A DNA stretch of 64,000 bases, from the NCBI GenBank assembly GCA_011503125.2, contig WWBZ02000002.1, forward strand, positions 1,426,001-1,490,000. The letters are read 5' to 3'. The first letter of the stretch is position 1; the number at the start of each line of letters is the position of its first letter. Source of the DNA: Botryosphaeria dothidea. Its lineage: Eukaryota; Ascomycota; Dothideomycetes; Botryosphaeriales; Botryosphaeriaceae. The notes beneath the pieces were generated by a model. That model made no database searches, was not told the DNA's origin, and saw nothing but the letters and a program-made list of their open reading frames with translations. A program made the position numbers and the translations under genes. Positions 34,133-46,293 of this stretch are shown here, piece after piece.

Positions 34133-37100
34133 TCAATACACCGCTCTCCTCTTCCAGCCGGCACTGGAGTTGAACTCAGGCAAACTCTCAGTGTCGCTGA
34201 TGCCTTCCCAAGGCAACTCTTCGTCGTCAGTAAGACCGCCGATTTCGCTGTCCTTCTCCCTCTCGTTGATGACGACACGCTTGCCCTTCGACTTCTGTGC
34301 CCTTTCCCGAATCTCCTCAGGATCAATACCGGCACTCAGAAGTGTCTCCTCGATTTCCTTCTCTTCCGCTTCGTCTAGCTGGCCAGCCGCCTTCTGGCCC
34401 TCAAGAACGTCGTGAAGTGCGTAAATCTGCGCGTCCTTTGCATTGATTGCATTCAGAAGCTCGGCAAGCTTGGTGCTGACATAATCACGCTTGCGTTTGC
34501 CAAGCGAAGGGTCGAGGTTAAGGAGTTGAGACTCATACGCGGCATGTTGAATGGCGAGATGCTTTCGCTCGTCAGTCAGCTGTTTGATGACGGATGCGAG
34601 AGCAAGAGGTGGAGGTTGCGCGGGACGCATGGTCGCGTCAACGTCGTCAGGCATGCGATCGGACACAGGAATAGGCTGCGGGATATCCACGGGCGAAGTA
34701 TGTTCATCCGAACAGGACACCCTGCGGCAGACGGTGCAGTTCGCATCGTCATGCTGCTTGGCTGAGTTGAGCATAGATTCAGTGTTGACCGTAATGTCAG
34801 GGATGATGAAGGCCGAGGTCATCTCCACAGGTGCGCTGCGGCGACGTCGGCTGTTAGACTGGCTGCGGATGGATTGCTGAGTAGCGTCTTTCGTCGGACT
34901 GGCTGGTTCCGAAGGGTTTGCGCTCAGAATGCGGCCAGTGTTAGCCTCAGTCAGATCCATCGGGCGAGAAGCACTTGTGAGATCCTTCATCGATGACTTG
35001 CGCGGTACCGACCGGACAGTTTCATCCTTTGCCTGGCGCGTCCGGGATGCAGAACGAGACTGCTTCCTAGCAGCAGCTCGCTCCTCCTCCAGCATTTTCC
35101 TTAAGCGGTCAATCTCGTCACGACCCATGAAACTGAGCTCGGTGGTGTCGCCAGTGGCTTCTTGAGTCTCCTTGGCCAAATCCGGAACTGCCTCATGCAT
35201 CATCGCCCGGGCTGTGCGGGACTGAGTGAAAGCACTAAGATCAGTTGTCGACTCCGTCTCGCTGTCGGCGTCATCATGAACTGTTGGCCGCGGGTCGGAC
35301 ACAGAACGACGTCCAGAACCCAGTGCACCAGGCCTAGATTTGGAGTTTGAACGAGAATGGGGTGCTTCTGCCTTTCTCCGACTGCTAGAAGCGCGTCTCT
35401 GTCTGCTGTCGAATGCTCGAGTACCGTTTTCAGTTGCTTCCTCACGCGAGGCGCGGCGTTGCGAACCTGACCGCCTAACATTGAGGAGCTCCTTGGTGAT
35501 GTCCTGCGCTTCCCGGGCAGCGTCTACCTTCTTGCGAAGGCGAGCCTCCTTACGAGCCCAGTCGTTGGCATCCTCCTCGCGCTGAGCCTGGAGCTCTGTC
35601 AGGAGAACCCGCATTTCTTCTATCTCACCCCGGAGGTTGTCATTAGCCTGTTCCCCATTCGAGCCCTTCAGAGATTGAACGGTGTCATCCCTCCGGTCAA
35701 GTCTGTCGCGGAGCTCGGCTTCCCTCTTCTTCCTTGCTTTCAGTTCGTCCTGGCGCTGTATTTTGATCTGGGCGACTTGAGTCTTCAGAGCTTCGCTCTC
35801 AGTCTTGAGTTTTGCATGCTCTGCTTCGATTGCCCGGGCCTTCTTGAGTTCCGCATGAAGGGTTTCGTTCTCCTTCCTGACGGCACTCTCTTTCCGGCTC
35901 GCATTTTTCTGTTGGCGTTGGGGCTGATCCTCATACTGGGCAAGGCGGTCACGCAACTCATCATTCTCAGCCTGGAGGGCCTCGACTTCCTGGCGAAGAT
36001 TGTCATTCTCAACGAGGAGCTCATCACGCTCAGTCTTGATCTCTTCCGAGTTGAAGAACGCAACGCCGAGCTGAGTGACAGCATTGTCGCGTTCTTCCGT
36101 AACCCTCTTCGTTGCGATTTCATTGACCGAGTTCTTGCGCTCGGCACGCTCGAGGCGGCTGCGCAAGGAATCCACTTGAGATTGTAGACCTGTTCCATCT
36201 TAGTAAAGCACGCGCGTTGGTCATTAATCCCGGGTTCTTACGGTTCTTTTCAACTCTCCAATTATCTTTCTTGTTGCCTTCCCCGTCAGTAGAGCCCAGG
36301 GCGCTATCGCTGCGGCGCATATCATCGTGGGCAGTGAGCTCGGCCTTGAGATTTGCGACCTGCGTCTCGTAGTCCTCAAGCTTCTTCTCCGCCTCCGCCT
36401 TATCCTGTTCCATTTGCGATAGCTTATCTTTCAACAGTTGCAGAGAAGTGTACAGCGCCTTCTCCTCGGACGGAATAGGGACATTTTCGATCGGAAGATG
36501 CTTGGTGGTGGTCTCTTCTCTCAAGCGGCTGGGAATTGGCGCAGAAGCAAATCGGGAGCGAGACTTTGCGGCCCTGGAGAAAACGGGAGTTCCATCTCTG
36601 TAGGTGCCCGAGACCAGCTCGGTGAGGTTGGGAAGATCGGGGAGCATGAATGATTGGTGTGTGCCGGTTCCGGGCGCGGCTGATCGAGGAGTTGCGTAAA
36701 CAGACTTTTGAGGGGTCTGAGCTGGTGTGTCGTTGACGGCTATGCCAGAAGCCTGACGGGCCTTCCCGAAGCGCGGGTTCTTGACAGTAAAAGTCTGCGT
36801 AGGCGGCCTATCCAAACAGCTGTCATCTTCTTCTGCGAGTTTCGCGTGAATCGCAGCGACGGACGGGCGGCTGGATGTCTTCTTTGGCGAAACGCGTTCG
36901 GCGTTCCTTCCTAACCGCGCGGCTATATTCTCGAGGTCTTTCTGAGGCAGAGATGAGGCGCGGCGCAGTTGCGCGTCGCGTCGGAGATTGACGCGTTCAG
37001 CGCCATCGCTCTTACGTGGAGTAGGGCGCGACTTATTGCGGACGTTCTCGGACAGATTGTAGAGGCTGTCGTTGGCAATGCTGAAATTGTTGGGCGACAT

Positions 37101-37547
37101 GTCGCCGAGTGACTTGCGCGGAGTGTTCCTGTTGCTTCTGCTCTGGCCGCGACCGATTTCGATGGATCTGCTTTCCTCAACCTCGTTGCTGTCGGAAAAG
37201 TCGTGGAACTCTTGTTGGATCTGGGAGGTATCGATGCGCTGCTCGGGCTGGGGTGGTTGCCAGTACTTGAAACGGGCGGCGCTCGACCGCATGTTGGTGA
37301 TGGGTTGGGTATCGTCGAAGCCTTGGTGGCGGGTGGATTCGGGGACGTCGTCCTGGGCGGGGTTGAAGCTGGACTCGGAGCCAAGATCGAGGTCGATGTC
37401 GGCGCTGGGGAGGGTGTTGGAGTTGTCGTGACCGATCGAGGACGGATGGGGAAGGGGTGAGCTGCGTGATTCCCGCAAGCTCTGAGACATCTCCCGGAGC
37501 AGACGAGACCGCGATTCGCTTGGGCTGCCGTGGGGTGAAGGAGCCAT
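34133..37547 (-). CDS. ppc89: Ppc89/Cep57-like spindle pole body coiled-coil protein
   Basis: Two exons (37547-36242, 36189-34133; 52-nt intron) encode 1120 residues. The first ~350 residues are disordered, Ser/Arg-rich and full of SP/TP sites. A heptad coiled coil starts near KALYTSLQLLKDKLSQMEQD (~360) and continues through LRSRLERAERKN, ENDNLRQEVEALQAENDELRDRL and QREEDANDWARKEARL to ~650. Near the C-terminus (~961-1033) lies a Cep57 microtubule-binding-like module: ALASVIKQLTDERKHL, DPSLGKRKRDYVSTKLAELL and AKDAQIYALHDVLEG. Fission yeast Ppc89 anchors the septation-initiation scaffold Sid4 at the spindle pole, and Cep57 is centrosomal. The intron acceptor was chosen so that VEKNRLQSQVDSLR continues the coil; an alternative acceptor 9 nt upstream would insert three residues. 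Confidence 0.85.
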
Positions 37548-38519
37548 AAATGGAGTACGGACGGACGATGCTGGGGGAGTTGCGACGCGGGAACTGTCGC
37601 GCGTCTAGGTGGGATGGGAAGTAACAATTGAGCGCTTCGAATGCTCAGTAGGATAGGGGAGATGTGCACAGTGCACTAGTTCAGTCCATGTCGCGGTGTT
37701 GGCGGAGAAGTCGCGTCGCCGTGTGGGGAGAGAGGCGGTGTTGTGACGCCAGAGGAAGGAAGACTGTAAACAACCCACAAAAACATGGCCCGTGCGCTGC
37801 TTAGTCACAGACGACTCCCAAAAGGGCACCTTTCTCGACGCGAGACCTGCCATCTCCACTCCAACCCAAGATCTCCCTGCAGCGGTCAAGCTCCCGACCC
37901 CAACGTCTCTGTAAGCATCACGCAGACTTGATGGTGGCCGAACGCGGCGGCGGACCCTCTCTTCCGTTGCCGCATACTTCCGATTCCACTGCTTGCTGCC
38001 TTGCCGAGCTGCACCCAGCCATTTTGCGAAGCCATCGCTCACGATAATTTACTTTCGTATGCGTCCATCTATAGGTTGTTGCATGACTTAGTATCTGGAC
38101 GATCCATTGCCTCTCAGGCAGCAAGGTCTGTTCCTCGGAGCACAAACCGAATCCCCGGGTATCCCAACGCCTCACTTTCTCTGCTGTGTTGCCGTATGAT
38201 AGGGCTGAGATACGTCCTCTCAAGACTGAATCATGTAATGTCTCAAATGAAAAGCGGCACATCCAACTTTTGCACGGATAAACCTTACTACAGACCGCTT
38301 TTTATCGCCCAGCCTCCAAAAATCATCAATGACAGCATGGGGTACCGGGGTACACGCTTCAGCTCATCTTTCACTATGCGCTCAACAAACACCGAAATGC
38401 TGCTGGCTCATCTACACATCTAGGGATCTACATGAGTATCGTAAATTTTCGTCCCATACGCCTTTCCACCTTTTCTCCCGCATATACATTGGAAAGGCAA
38501 AAACAAAAAAAAAAACAGA
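37548..38519. other. Intergenic: Ppc89-like promoter and NUP 3' flank
   Basis: Nearly 1 kb between minus-strand genes with no credible ORF or RNA gene. An A10 run precedes the NUP stop region. Confidence 0.55.
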
Positions 38520-40384
38520 TCAATGCTTCAACTTCATCGCAATTCCCTTCTTCGCAACACCTCTCTTCTTCCTTTGAGCGCCCCTACCCTGAAGGCTCCT
38601 CTTGGTGTACCCGTTATCAAAGTCACTGCCCGGCCCAAAGTCCGGCTCGCCGCCGAGCGTGCCAAAGATGTCGCCCAGGTAGTTCTCCGCCTTGACGCCG
38701 GCCTTGAAGGTGCTGTTCCAGCCGCCCAGGATGCCCTCGACGATCTTGACGCCGGCGAGGTAGATGTTCTGGATGGACGGCTCGAAGCCGCCCACGTCGG
38801 CGTAGAGCAGGTTGTCCAGCGGCTCCTGGTCCGGGTAGGGGCGGTCGAAGTCGGACGCGGTGCGCATGACGACGATGCGCGAGAAATCGACCAGCTTGGT
38901 CTTGGCGGCGCGCATGAGGGCCTCGAGCGTGGCGTTGTCCTCCTGCTGCGTGGTGCAGTAGACGCCGGTGCCGTTGGTCACGACCTGGGTGAAGTTGGCG
39001 AAGGCCTCGCCGAGCAGGGCGCCGCTCCAGTAGACATCGCTGGTGGCCGTGTCGCAGGCGACGACGGACGGCGGCTTCGCGCCGGCCGTGTACAGGCTGG
39101 CGCCGCCGTAGTTGGCGCGGTAGGCCACCGCCGTCTCGCTGTCGTTGAGGGCGGCCTTCGAGGCGAACGACATGGCCAGGTCGCGCAGCGCCTCGTTGAC
39201 CTCAAAGACCTCGGTGCCGTACAGCTCGCCCGGGTAGTCGTCCGGGAAGTAGCTGCCCTGCGGGATGTAGCCCGTCGTCCAGTTCTGGGGCACTTCGCGG
39301 TAGTCGAACTCGTACTGCAGGGCCACCTGCACGGCAAAGCGCGCGAAAGTCACGCTGCCCAGCGTGCCGACCTCCGGGCTGATGCCGGCGATGCCCGCAA
39401 CGAGGAAGTACGTCTCGGTCAGGTCGAAGAGGCCAGACGTGAAGAGCGCGGTCAGGGTGACGGCCGCGTTTATCTCTGCCGAATTGGGTTTAAGTTAGCG
39501 TTCTTCCATCCCACAGATGATAGTATTGGGAAGCATGGTTAAGATTCTAGCGTATCGTCGCGTGACTTGGGGGAGGAAACCGAAATGCATCTCTCTTGTC
39601 TTTTTCCTGCGGATCCGCTGCCGGGATGATCGGGGTACAGCAGTAGCAAAGTCAAGATAGCGCGTGCTAACCGACTTCCGGAGGCAGACCGGCACTAGAT
39701 CAAGTTTTTTACTGCAACCCATCCGTTTCCCCGGTTCGGCCAGGCCCACCGCTTCCCTGCTCCGCACGCGACGGTGGCCTTGTGCTCGTGGCAGCTGCAG
39801 CGGGCGGTCTGGTCCCGCGCTCCACCGCCTCTTCTTGACTTTCGTTTGATCTTCCGGCCAACCATGTAAGGTGACGTATGCAGCAGACTCAGGCCCGATA
39901 AGGAAATGCTTGGGAAAAAAAAATGCGGAGAAGATTGGGCAGTAGCGAGGGAAAAGATAAACCGAGTCGGGGAGATGAGAATCAATGCCAAAAGAAAGCA
40001 ACAGGGCTGGCACGAATGAATGCAAGGTATGAATTGAAAGCCGTGCTTACCACCCTCGCCAGTGACCAATTGGCAAATCTCCCCATCAGACGTGCAGTGA
40101 GCTTCCGGGAACAACGGCGAGAAACCCGGCACGCTGACATTCTTGGCCAGCAGGTCGAACTCGGGGATGCCCCACCAGACCTCCGCTTCTGGGTCGAACA
40201 TGCTGACGATGAAGACTTTGGGCTTGATGTTTGATATCTGTCGCGGCGCCAATTCAGCATGATAGTACTGGACGAGGCCATGCCGGGTAGCTACTTCCGC
40301 AGCATCTGGTACAGCGGCTGTTGGCGAGGCAGAGACGAAGGAGGAGGCGGCCACGAGGGTGGCGGAGATGGTTGAAAGACGCAT
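38520..40384 (-). CDS. Secreted NUP-family protein (purine nucleoside permease-like)
   Basis: Two exons (40384-40051, 39475-38520) encode 429 residues. Residues 1-20 are a signal peptide ending ...SFVSASP. The NUP pattern is clear: IKPKVFIVSMFDPEAEVWWG (~53-72), VTGEG at the splice junction, TETYFLVAGIAGISPEVGTLG (~131-151) and FSRIVVMRTASDFDRPYP (~320). Members were named from a Candida albicans purine nucleoside permease. The fold resembles nucleoside phosphorylases, and this protein has no multi-spanning membrane region, so a secreted or wall-bound nucleoside-binding or -cleaving protein is as likely as a transporter (inference). The C-terminal tail is basic (TKRSLQGRGAQRKKRG). The single intron is 575 nt but splices VTGEG directly onto EINAAVTLTALF, the expected continuation. 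Confidence 0.85.
39476..40050 (-). other. 575-nt intron of the NUP gene
   Basis: The donor is GTAAGC after GAGGGTG and the acceptor is GGCAG before AGATAAAC. Nothing from the protein is missing, so no hidden exon is required. It is about ten times the local median. Confidence 0.75.
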
Positions 40385-41734
40385 CGTCCGCAGAGACCGT
40401 CAAGGGAGAACTGGTGACGGTGGGGGGAAACAAGAGAATGATCAAGAGAGCAACTGGCGAAGAAGTAGGAACAATTGATGCAAGGTCGGACGACGTCTGC
40501 ACGATCAAAGCAGGACGAGTGTTATACCTCCAATACACCAAGAGGCAGAGCGGCAGTGGGAGCTCTGAGGCTTTTAACTTCTGACGAAAAACACCGACCC
40601 CAAGACCGAGAAGCTGACCATGGCAGCGGATCCGAGGGCTCACCGCATGCAAAAGATAGTAGCATTGGCCAACAAGAGCCAAGGCGGGCAGAGGAAGATC
40701 ACTGCGGATTGTAGCTCCATCGCTTGGATGCAGGCCCAGCTTCCGAATGACGCGGACCCCACCGAGCAGCCGGCCAGTCGAACCAGAGTAAGGATAGAAA
40801 GCGAAGCAAAGGCAGAGTAGAGTCAGGTACCCGAGGCTATCTAGTCAGCGTCGTACATGCGGCAGCGCACAAAAGCTTCCAGCTGATTACCGCAATCGGG
40901 CGCCGAGGCCGCTTCGGGATCGCCCCGCTGGCTAATTGGAGGAAGAGACATCAGCCAAGCCGCAGCGAGAAGGTGTGTCTATACGGCAGTGGTGGCAGTG
41001 GACCAGAATACTTACTGCCGTGTACAACCATGACCTCATCTTCGTACCAACAGCTCGCACAAGGCAGTGCATCATCGACTCATCAATCAACTCCTAACGG
41101 GTTATCTTTGGCAGCTCCTCGGCGAAGGTCCAGAAACAGAGAGAGCTAAGCAACGTCAACCCGGCGCCCAGACCAGCGGGAATCGGGATCCCACGATAGC
41201 GGATAACGGCTTTTGCACAAGCCCACGGCAGCAGGACCGTCCGCCTGGTCAGCTGTCTGGGTCTGCCGTTCTCTGCTGCAACCACACGGCACAGGAAAAA
41301 AAATGAATGACCTGTGAAACTAGCAACAAGTCCTTCTTAAGCTATTTTAGTCCCCTTCTCGTCCGAATTCCCTAGTGTCTCATCGTCGAGAATACTGCCT
41401 TATCCCTCGCCCTCCGATGCTCACAACGAACAGACCCGACGAATCCGGCTTCGGAGATCCCACCTAAAACCCGGCCCCCCAGTCAACCACAGACCACAAC
41501 AAGTCCCAACCTGCTAAAACCTGCTCCATCCAGCCTAGACAGCCCGCGGGAGTTAGCCCATGTGGCGTTCTGTATAAAGCGCGAGCCCGATCAGTAAACG
41601 GGCGCCGATGACGCTACGGGGCCTCCCAATAGGACGTCCTCATCCCCCGTTTCCCCGCCGGCAGACGAATGCTTATCGCGACCAAGAAACCGTTTATGTA
41701 AAAGAAGCTTTGACGGCCTGGTCCTTTTTCTTGC

Positions 41735-41775
<41 letters not shown>

Positions 41776-42744
41776 AGGACAAAGATATCCGCTCTTTTCT
41801 GGCCAAAGTTCGCTCGGGACCCAGCGCATGAAAACCGGTGGGTCTCTGTTCTTGGAGGAGAAAGAGAGCGGCTGCTGGAGATGGGGCCGGATTTGCCGAA
41901 GAAAAGGCGGCGGCGGCGATTGTGTGTGATATTGCTTTGAGCTGGGGAGGGAGCTGGCTGGCTGAATGATGACGATTGATGGACGCGTCGCCGCCCGGAT
42001 CACCATTGCATATGCATATGCATGGAGAGCGGGAATGGAGTTCTCCGCGTCCCATCAGCGATCAACCTCTCTCCTGCAGACGAAATCACCGCCCGGCGAC
42101 AGGCCACCCTTTCCCTTTCCTCTCGTCGGTGCCGTCCGAAAGGCAAGGAACAGGACGACGGGATTACGTCTCCCTCCGACTTCTCGTATCTATGTCTTTA
42201 TCTTTGAAATGTCTCAGCTTGCCGGCGATTCGGAGAACGCCGTGAGCGGGTGAAATATTGACACTCAAATCCATAATGGAAAAGATCATCGGTGTCGACC
42301 GCCCGGCAGATGGAGGTGGCTCTGGAGCATTTTCTTCGTGACTTTTTATATGCCGCATTCTCATTGATGTTCCTCACAGCCAATTGAAGCCTATCCACGA
42401 AAGATTCTGCTACATCAAACTATCAGAAAGCGAAAAATGAGGCAACATACAAAGAGGATGAAATTCAATTGATGTGCGAGTTACTTTGAACTCGGGTTTC
42501 CCTCGAACTAGAGCTAGCATAGCAAACACCCAACTTACCCATGCACAATTTTACTAACGTATGTACTGTCCAGAGAGAAAGGGCGCAGCAGTTAAATGAA
42601 TCTCAAGGAATAAACCTCCGACACAAGCCTGTGCGGTGACGAACCCATTGCAAAATGCGAGACCGTGGCAACCCTTTTTTGTTTACTTTTTTTTTTTACA
42701 GAATCCCGTCCTCCAGAAAACGCCTTAACAACGCAGCACAACAC
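40385..42744. other. Intergenic: NUP promoter and IKS1 3' flank
   Basis: 2.4 kb with no supported gene. It contains the GT microsatellite at 41736-41774 and many short overlapping ORFs without motifs. Confidence 0.55.
41736..41774 (+). repeat. (GT)19 microsatellite
   Basis: About 39 bp of uninterrupted GT dinucleotide, 1.35 kb upstream of the NUP start codon. Confidence 0.93.
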
Positions 42745-45024
42745 TCACGAACCTTCCAAGCCCTCCTCAAATCCCGTGCCATCAAAATCGCGCCAATCCA
42801 CACCCCCAACCGCCGCCATCCCATCGCTCAAGCACAAGCACCCCCACCTCGCCGCGCCCGCCGTAACCGCCATGTGCACTAGCAGAAGCACCAAACTACC
42901 CGCCAACCCAATCTGCAGCCTCGCCCAGCCGCCCCACGCGAGCGGGTGGTGCGGCACGACGGTCCCGAGGAAGCCGAAATCCAGGGCGGCGAGGCAGAGC
43001 AGCGGGTACGCGACCCAAGGGTTGGAGGCGAAAGGGGCGCAGGGGCGCGACAGCGAGAGCACCTTGATGAGGAAGATGGCGAGCTTGAGGGCGCTGGCGA
43101 CGGCCGGAACTGCAACGAAGTCGTGCAGGCGGAACACGAGGGCGCCGAGCAGGCTGGACGACGACGACGATGGCGGCAGCATGAGGCGAGGGGTGGCGGG
43201 ATCTTCCTCGTCCTCTTCCACTTCTGCGGGCGAGGCCGAGTGCGAGAAGCTCGGGGGCGGGCTGTAGTTTTCGAGCTTGCGCTTGCGCAGGATCAGGCCC
43301 GCGGAGTCTGGGGGCGTTGGGGTGCGCGTGGTGGAACGGGGTTTGCGGCTCATGGGCGGGCTGGGGGAGCGGTGGTCTTCGGCTGTTGCCTGTTGGCGGA
43401 GCTTGGAAGGGGCGCGCATGAGGCCTGTCTGGGTGGAGTGGCGGCGCTGCGCCTTGCTTGGGCTGGGGGAAGGTGAGTCCGCTGACGAGATCCGGGGCCC
43501 GATGTTGTCGAACGTGGGACCGAAGCCGTTCATGTCTTCCAGCCCAGATCCAGCGCCTATGCCCTGAAGTATCTGCTCTGTTGTAGGTCTTTCGGCAGGG
43601 TCCAGAGACAACAATTTCCTGAGGAATCTGTAAAGCTTATCCGGTAGATCTGGACGCACTCTTCGAACATCATCAAAGCCTGCCCAGTTGGTAATCTCAG
43701 TTCTTAGCTGCTCCAGATCCTCATTTTCCTCGTGCAGATCATCCGCATTCTGGTATGGTAGTCTGCCGAAGCACATAAAGTAGACTATCATGCCAAGAGA
43801 AAAGATATCTGACTTGGTGGTGAAATTGCCGAACTGGCCATCAGGGCCTTCTCTCCGAAGGACTTCCGGAGCGCAGTATGATATAGTGCCGGTGTGTCCG
43901 GTTGACTTTCGCGCAACGTTGGCCATTTGTACTTCGCCGAAGTCACTGACCAGTACCCTGGTCTTGATGCCGGTAGTGTGTAGGAGACAGTTTTGCGGTT
44001 TTAAATCTCTATGAATGTATCCATGGGAATGCAAGTGATGCAAACCCGCGGTGATATCTTTGAAGAATGAAAATATCTCCTCAAAGGGCATGCGGCGCGG
44101 CGCATTAAGACCAAGCGGTGGCTCGGGCTGGCCCTTGGACCTGCGGCGCATTCTCTCCTTCAGTTGCTGAGTGGTAACAGATGCCTCTGTCTGGTTGAGA
44201 ATATAATGGTGGAGGTCGCCAGCGTTGCAATACTGCTGGAGGATGAAGGCGCACGGCACACTGGGACCAAACGCGCTGATCTGGTAGTCTTCCAGCCATA
44301 CATGCCTGTACGACACCAGATTTTGGTGAGAGAGGTTCTGGAGAAGCTGCACCTCTACCAGAACCTTCTCCAGCCACTCATGGTCATCTCCAACGGGAAC
44401 GCGCTTGCACGCGAAGTGGCCCAGAGAGACTCCATCCAGCATATGCTTGACCAGCAACACCACACCTTTCCCTCCTCTTCCTAGCTCACCCTCCTCGACG
44501 AAGAACGTTTTGAAATAGTTCTGGCTGAACGCGCTGGAAGAGATGCCATGCGAAGCGGCCGGGGTGGCAGGTGTGCTTCCTACGAACTCGGCGCCAGGCG
44601 GCGGGGAGCTTATATCGGATCCGCCGGAGGTCTGGCGCAGCGCTCTTCGGGGGAGGGGTCTGCGCTGCGGTGAGGGTTGTCGCGAGGAAGCCTCTGAGCC
44701 CGGGCGACTGTGGTGGAGCATGCGAAAGTACTCTGGGTTCACGAAGCCATGGTCAGGGTCGTCGTGGCCATCGTCACCGGGACTCCGCGGTTCGTGCAGC
44801 GGCCGGTGGCAGTATGGGCAGTTCGGATTGGCGAGCTCGATATCGGAGGGGCTGCGCGAGTTTGCGCGCAGCGAGAGCTGGCGCGAGCGGTCATCGTAGA
44901 CGACGACTGCAGAGCCATGGCGGCTGGTGAGGGATCAGCAACGAAAGCAAGTGGGAGCTGGGTGAAGCTCTGGGGTTGCTTACAGGACGATTTCGCCGCG
45001 ATTCAGCCGCGGCACCAGCGACAT
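42745..45024 (-). CDS. IKS1: IKS1-type serine/threonine protein kinase with C-terminal hydrophobic segments
   Basis: Two exons (45024-44984, 44923-42745; 60-nt intron) encode 739 residues. The N-terminus MSLVPRLNRGEIVLRHGSAV and a CPYCHRPL element (C49, C52) are typical of the IKS family. The kinase domain runs ~157-470 with glycine loop GRGGKG (162-167), invariant Lys 187 (HFACKRV), catalytic HRDLKPQN (318-325), DFG (341-343) and APEVL. An insert rich in basic residues (~265-290) lies between the hinge and the catalytic loop. After ~470 comes a Ser/Pro-rich linker, then three or four hydrophobic stretches (~590-715, such as LKLAIFLIKVLSL and IGLAGSLVLLLVHMAV) suggesting membrane anchoring. 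Yeast Iks1 substrates are poorly known. Without the first 14-residue exon the start would be mis-assigned, as there is no ATG at the next conserved position. Confidence 0.92.
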
Positions 45025-46293
45025 GGTCCGCGGAGGTGTGCGGGCTCTGGGGCAGTTCGTGGAGCTTCAGTCGGCGGTGGTGAGAGAGCTGGAGTGGCAA
45101 GCGGCAATGGTGGAGGGGGATTGCTTGCGGCGCTGAAGACGGCCTGAGGCATTTGTGACGCGCGCGCAAGGCATCTCGCTGTGGCTGTGGCTCGTGGCCG
45201 ACGACAAGGCAGAGGGGTGAGAGGCGCGGGTTGACGGGGACACGGAGGGCACCGCCTTCAGCTCCACAGAAGCTTCCACACGCACCAGGGCCCATCCACG
45301 TCCCGCCAGCAAACCCCCAAACAAACAAAGGCGCTACGTGCCACTCTGCCCGCAACCGCCGCTGCCTTACAATATCTTTGTTCCTCCCACGTAACTCTGA
45401 TCTGGCCATGCATTGTTAATGCTTCCTAAGCTGATTGGCTGCTGCACGTCTATTGTCGTCGCTGCACAATCATCGCAACGCATGCCGAGACTAGTGCCAA
45501 CTGCAACCCAGGTCTGCTGACACCCGCTGCCAACTCCTCCCCGATTGCGGACAGTCGAAGTACCTGAATCACCATGACGAATACATCTACATTTGAAAAA
45601 GTGCATTTCCTTGTGCGCCGTCGCCTGCCACGTCTACGAATGTCTCTGATCTCCATGACAACAGCGTTTCTCAATCAGGGTGCTTAGCCAGGCACACCAG
45701 GCTTGCGAAACGTTCGACAACGCTATTCATAGCTTTGGCCCTCGCAGCAGCACCGATGGACCCTGTCTGTGTTTACGAGTCGAGTTACACAGAGACAAGC
45801 AAGGAGTCGATCCAAGGTGATAAGCTTCCAAGGGTCCATGCCGATCAACACCACCATCGACTGGTCTTCCCTTACCGGTCACAAGACCATCCACCTCAAC
45901 CTAGCCACAGACCTCCGTACTGAAAGTCTCAACAAGAAATCAATCAGACGAAAATACTGACGTAGGAAACCTGTGAGCATCTTGTGAGAATATTGACATA
46001 TTTTCCAGATCTGTACAAAATGTAATCGTAGAAGCTCAATGTACAATTCCTTTCTTCAATGCCGCTTCTTCCCGCACCTGAAAGTGCCGTCTCTTCGGGT
46101 TTGCTCCTTGCCAACCAGCCCGCCGCAAATCCATCTACAGATACGCCGCCAGCGCGAAGCCTGCAATCGCCAACAGCGCAGTCAACACTTCCAGATTCCC
46201 ATCCCCGACTCTCTCCCCACCATCCGACGTCCTCGTGCCGTTGTCCGAGTCCGATCCAGTATCGCAGGGCCCTCCGCGAGCCCTGCCGTCCCT
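45025..46293. other. Intergenic: IKS1 promoter and CE5 3' flank
   Basis: 1.27 kb between minus-strand genes. No ORF with motifs and no RNA gene recognised. Confidence 0.55.

Noticed and set aside
38523..39542. 339-residue plus-strand ORF
   Set aside because: Antisense shadow of NUP exon 2; Val/Leu/Gly/Arg-biased as expected for the complement of a GC-rich coding exon.
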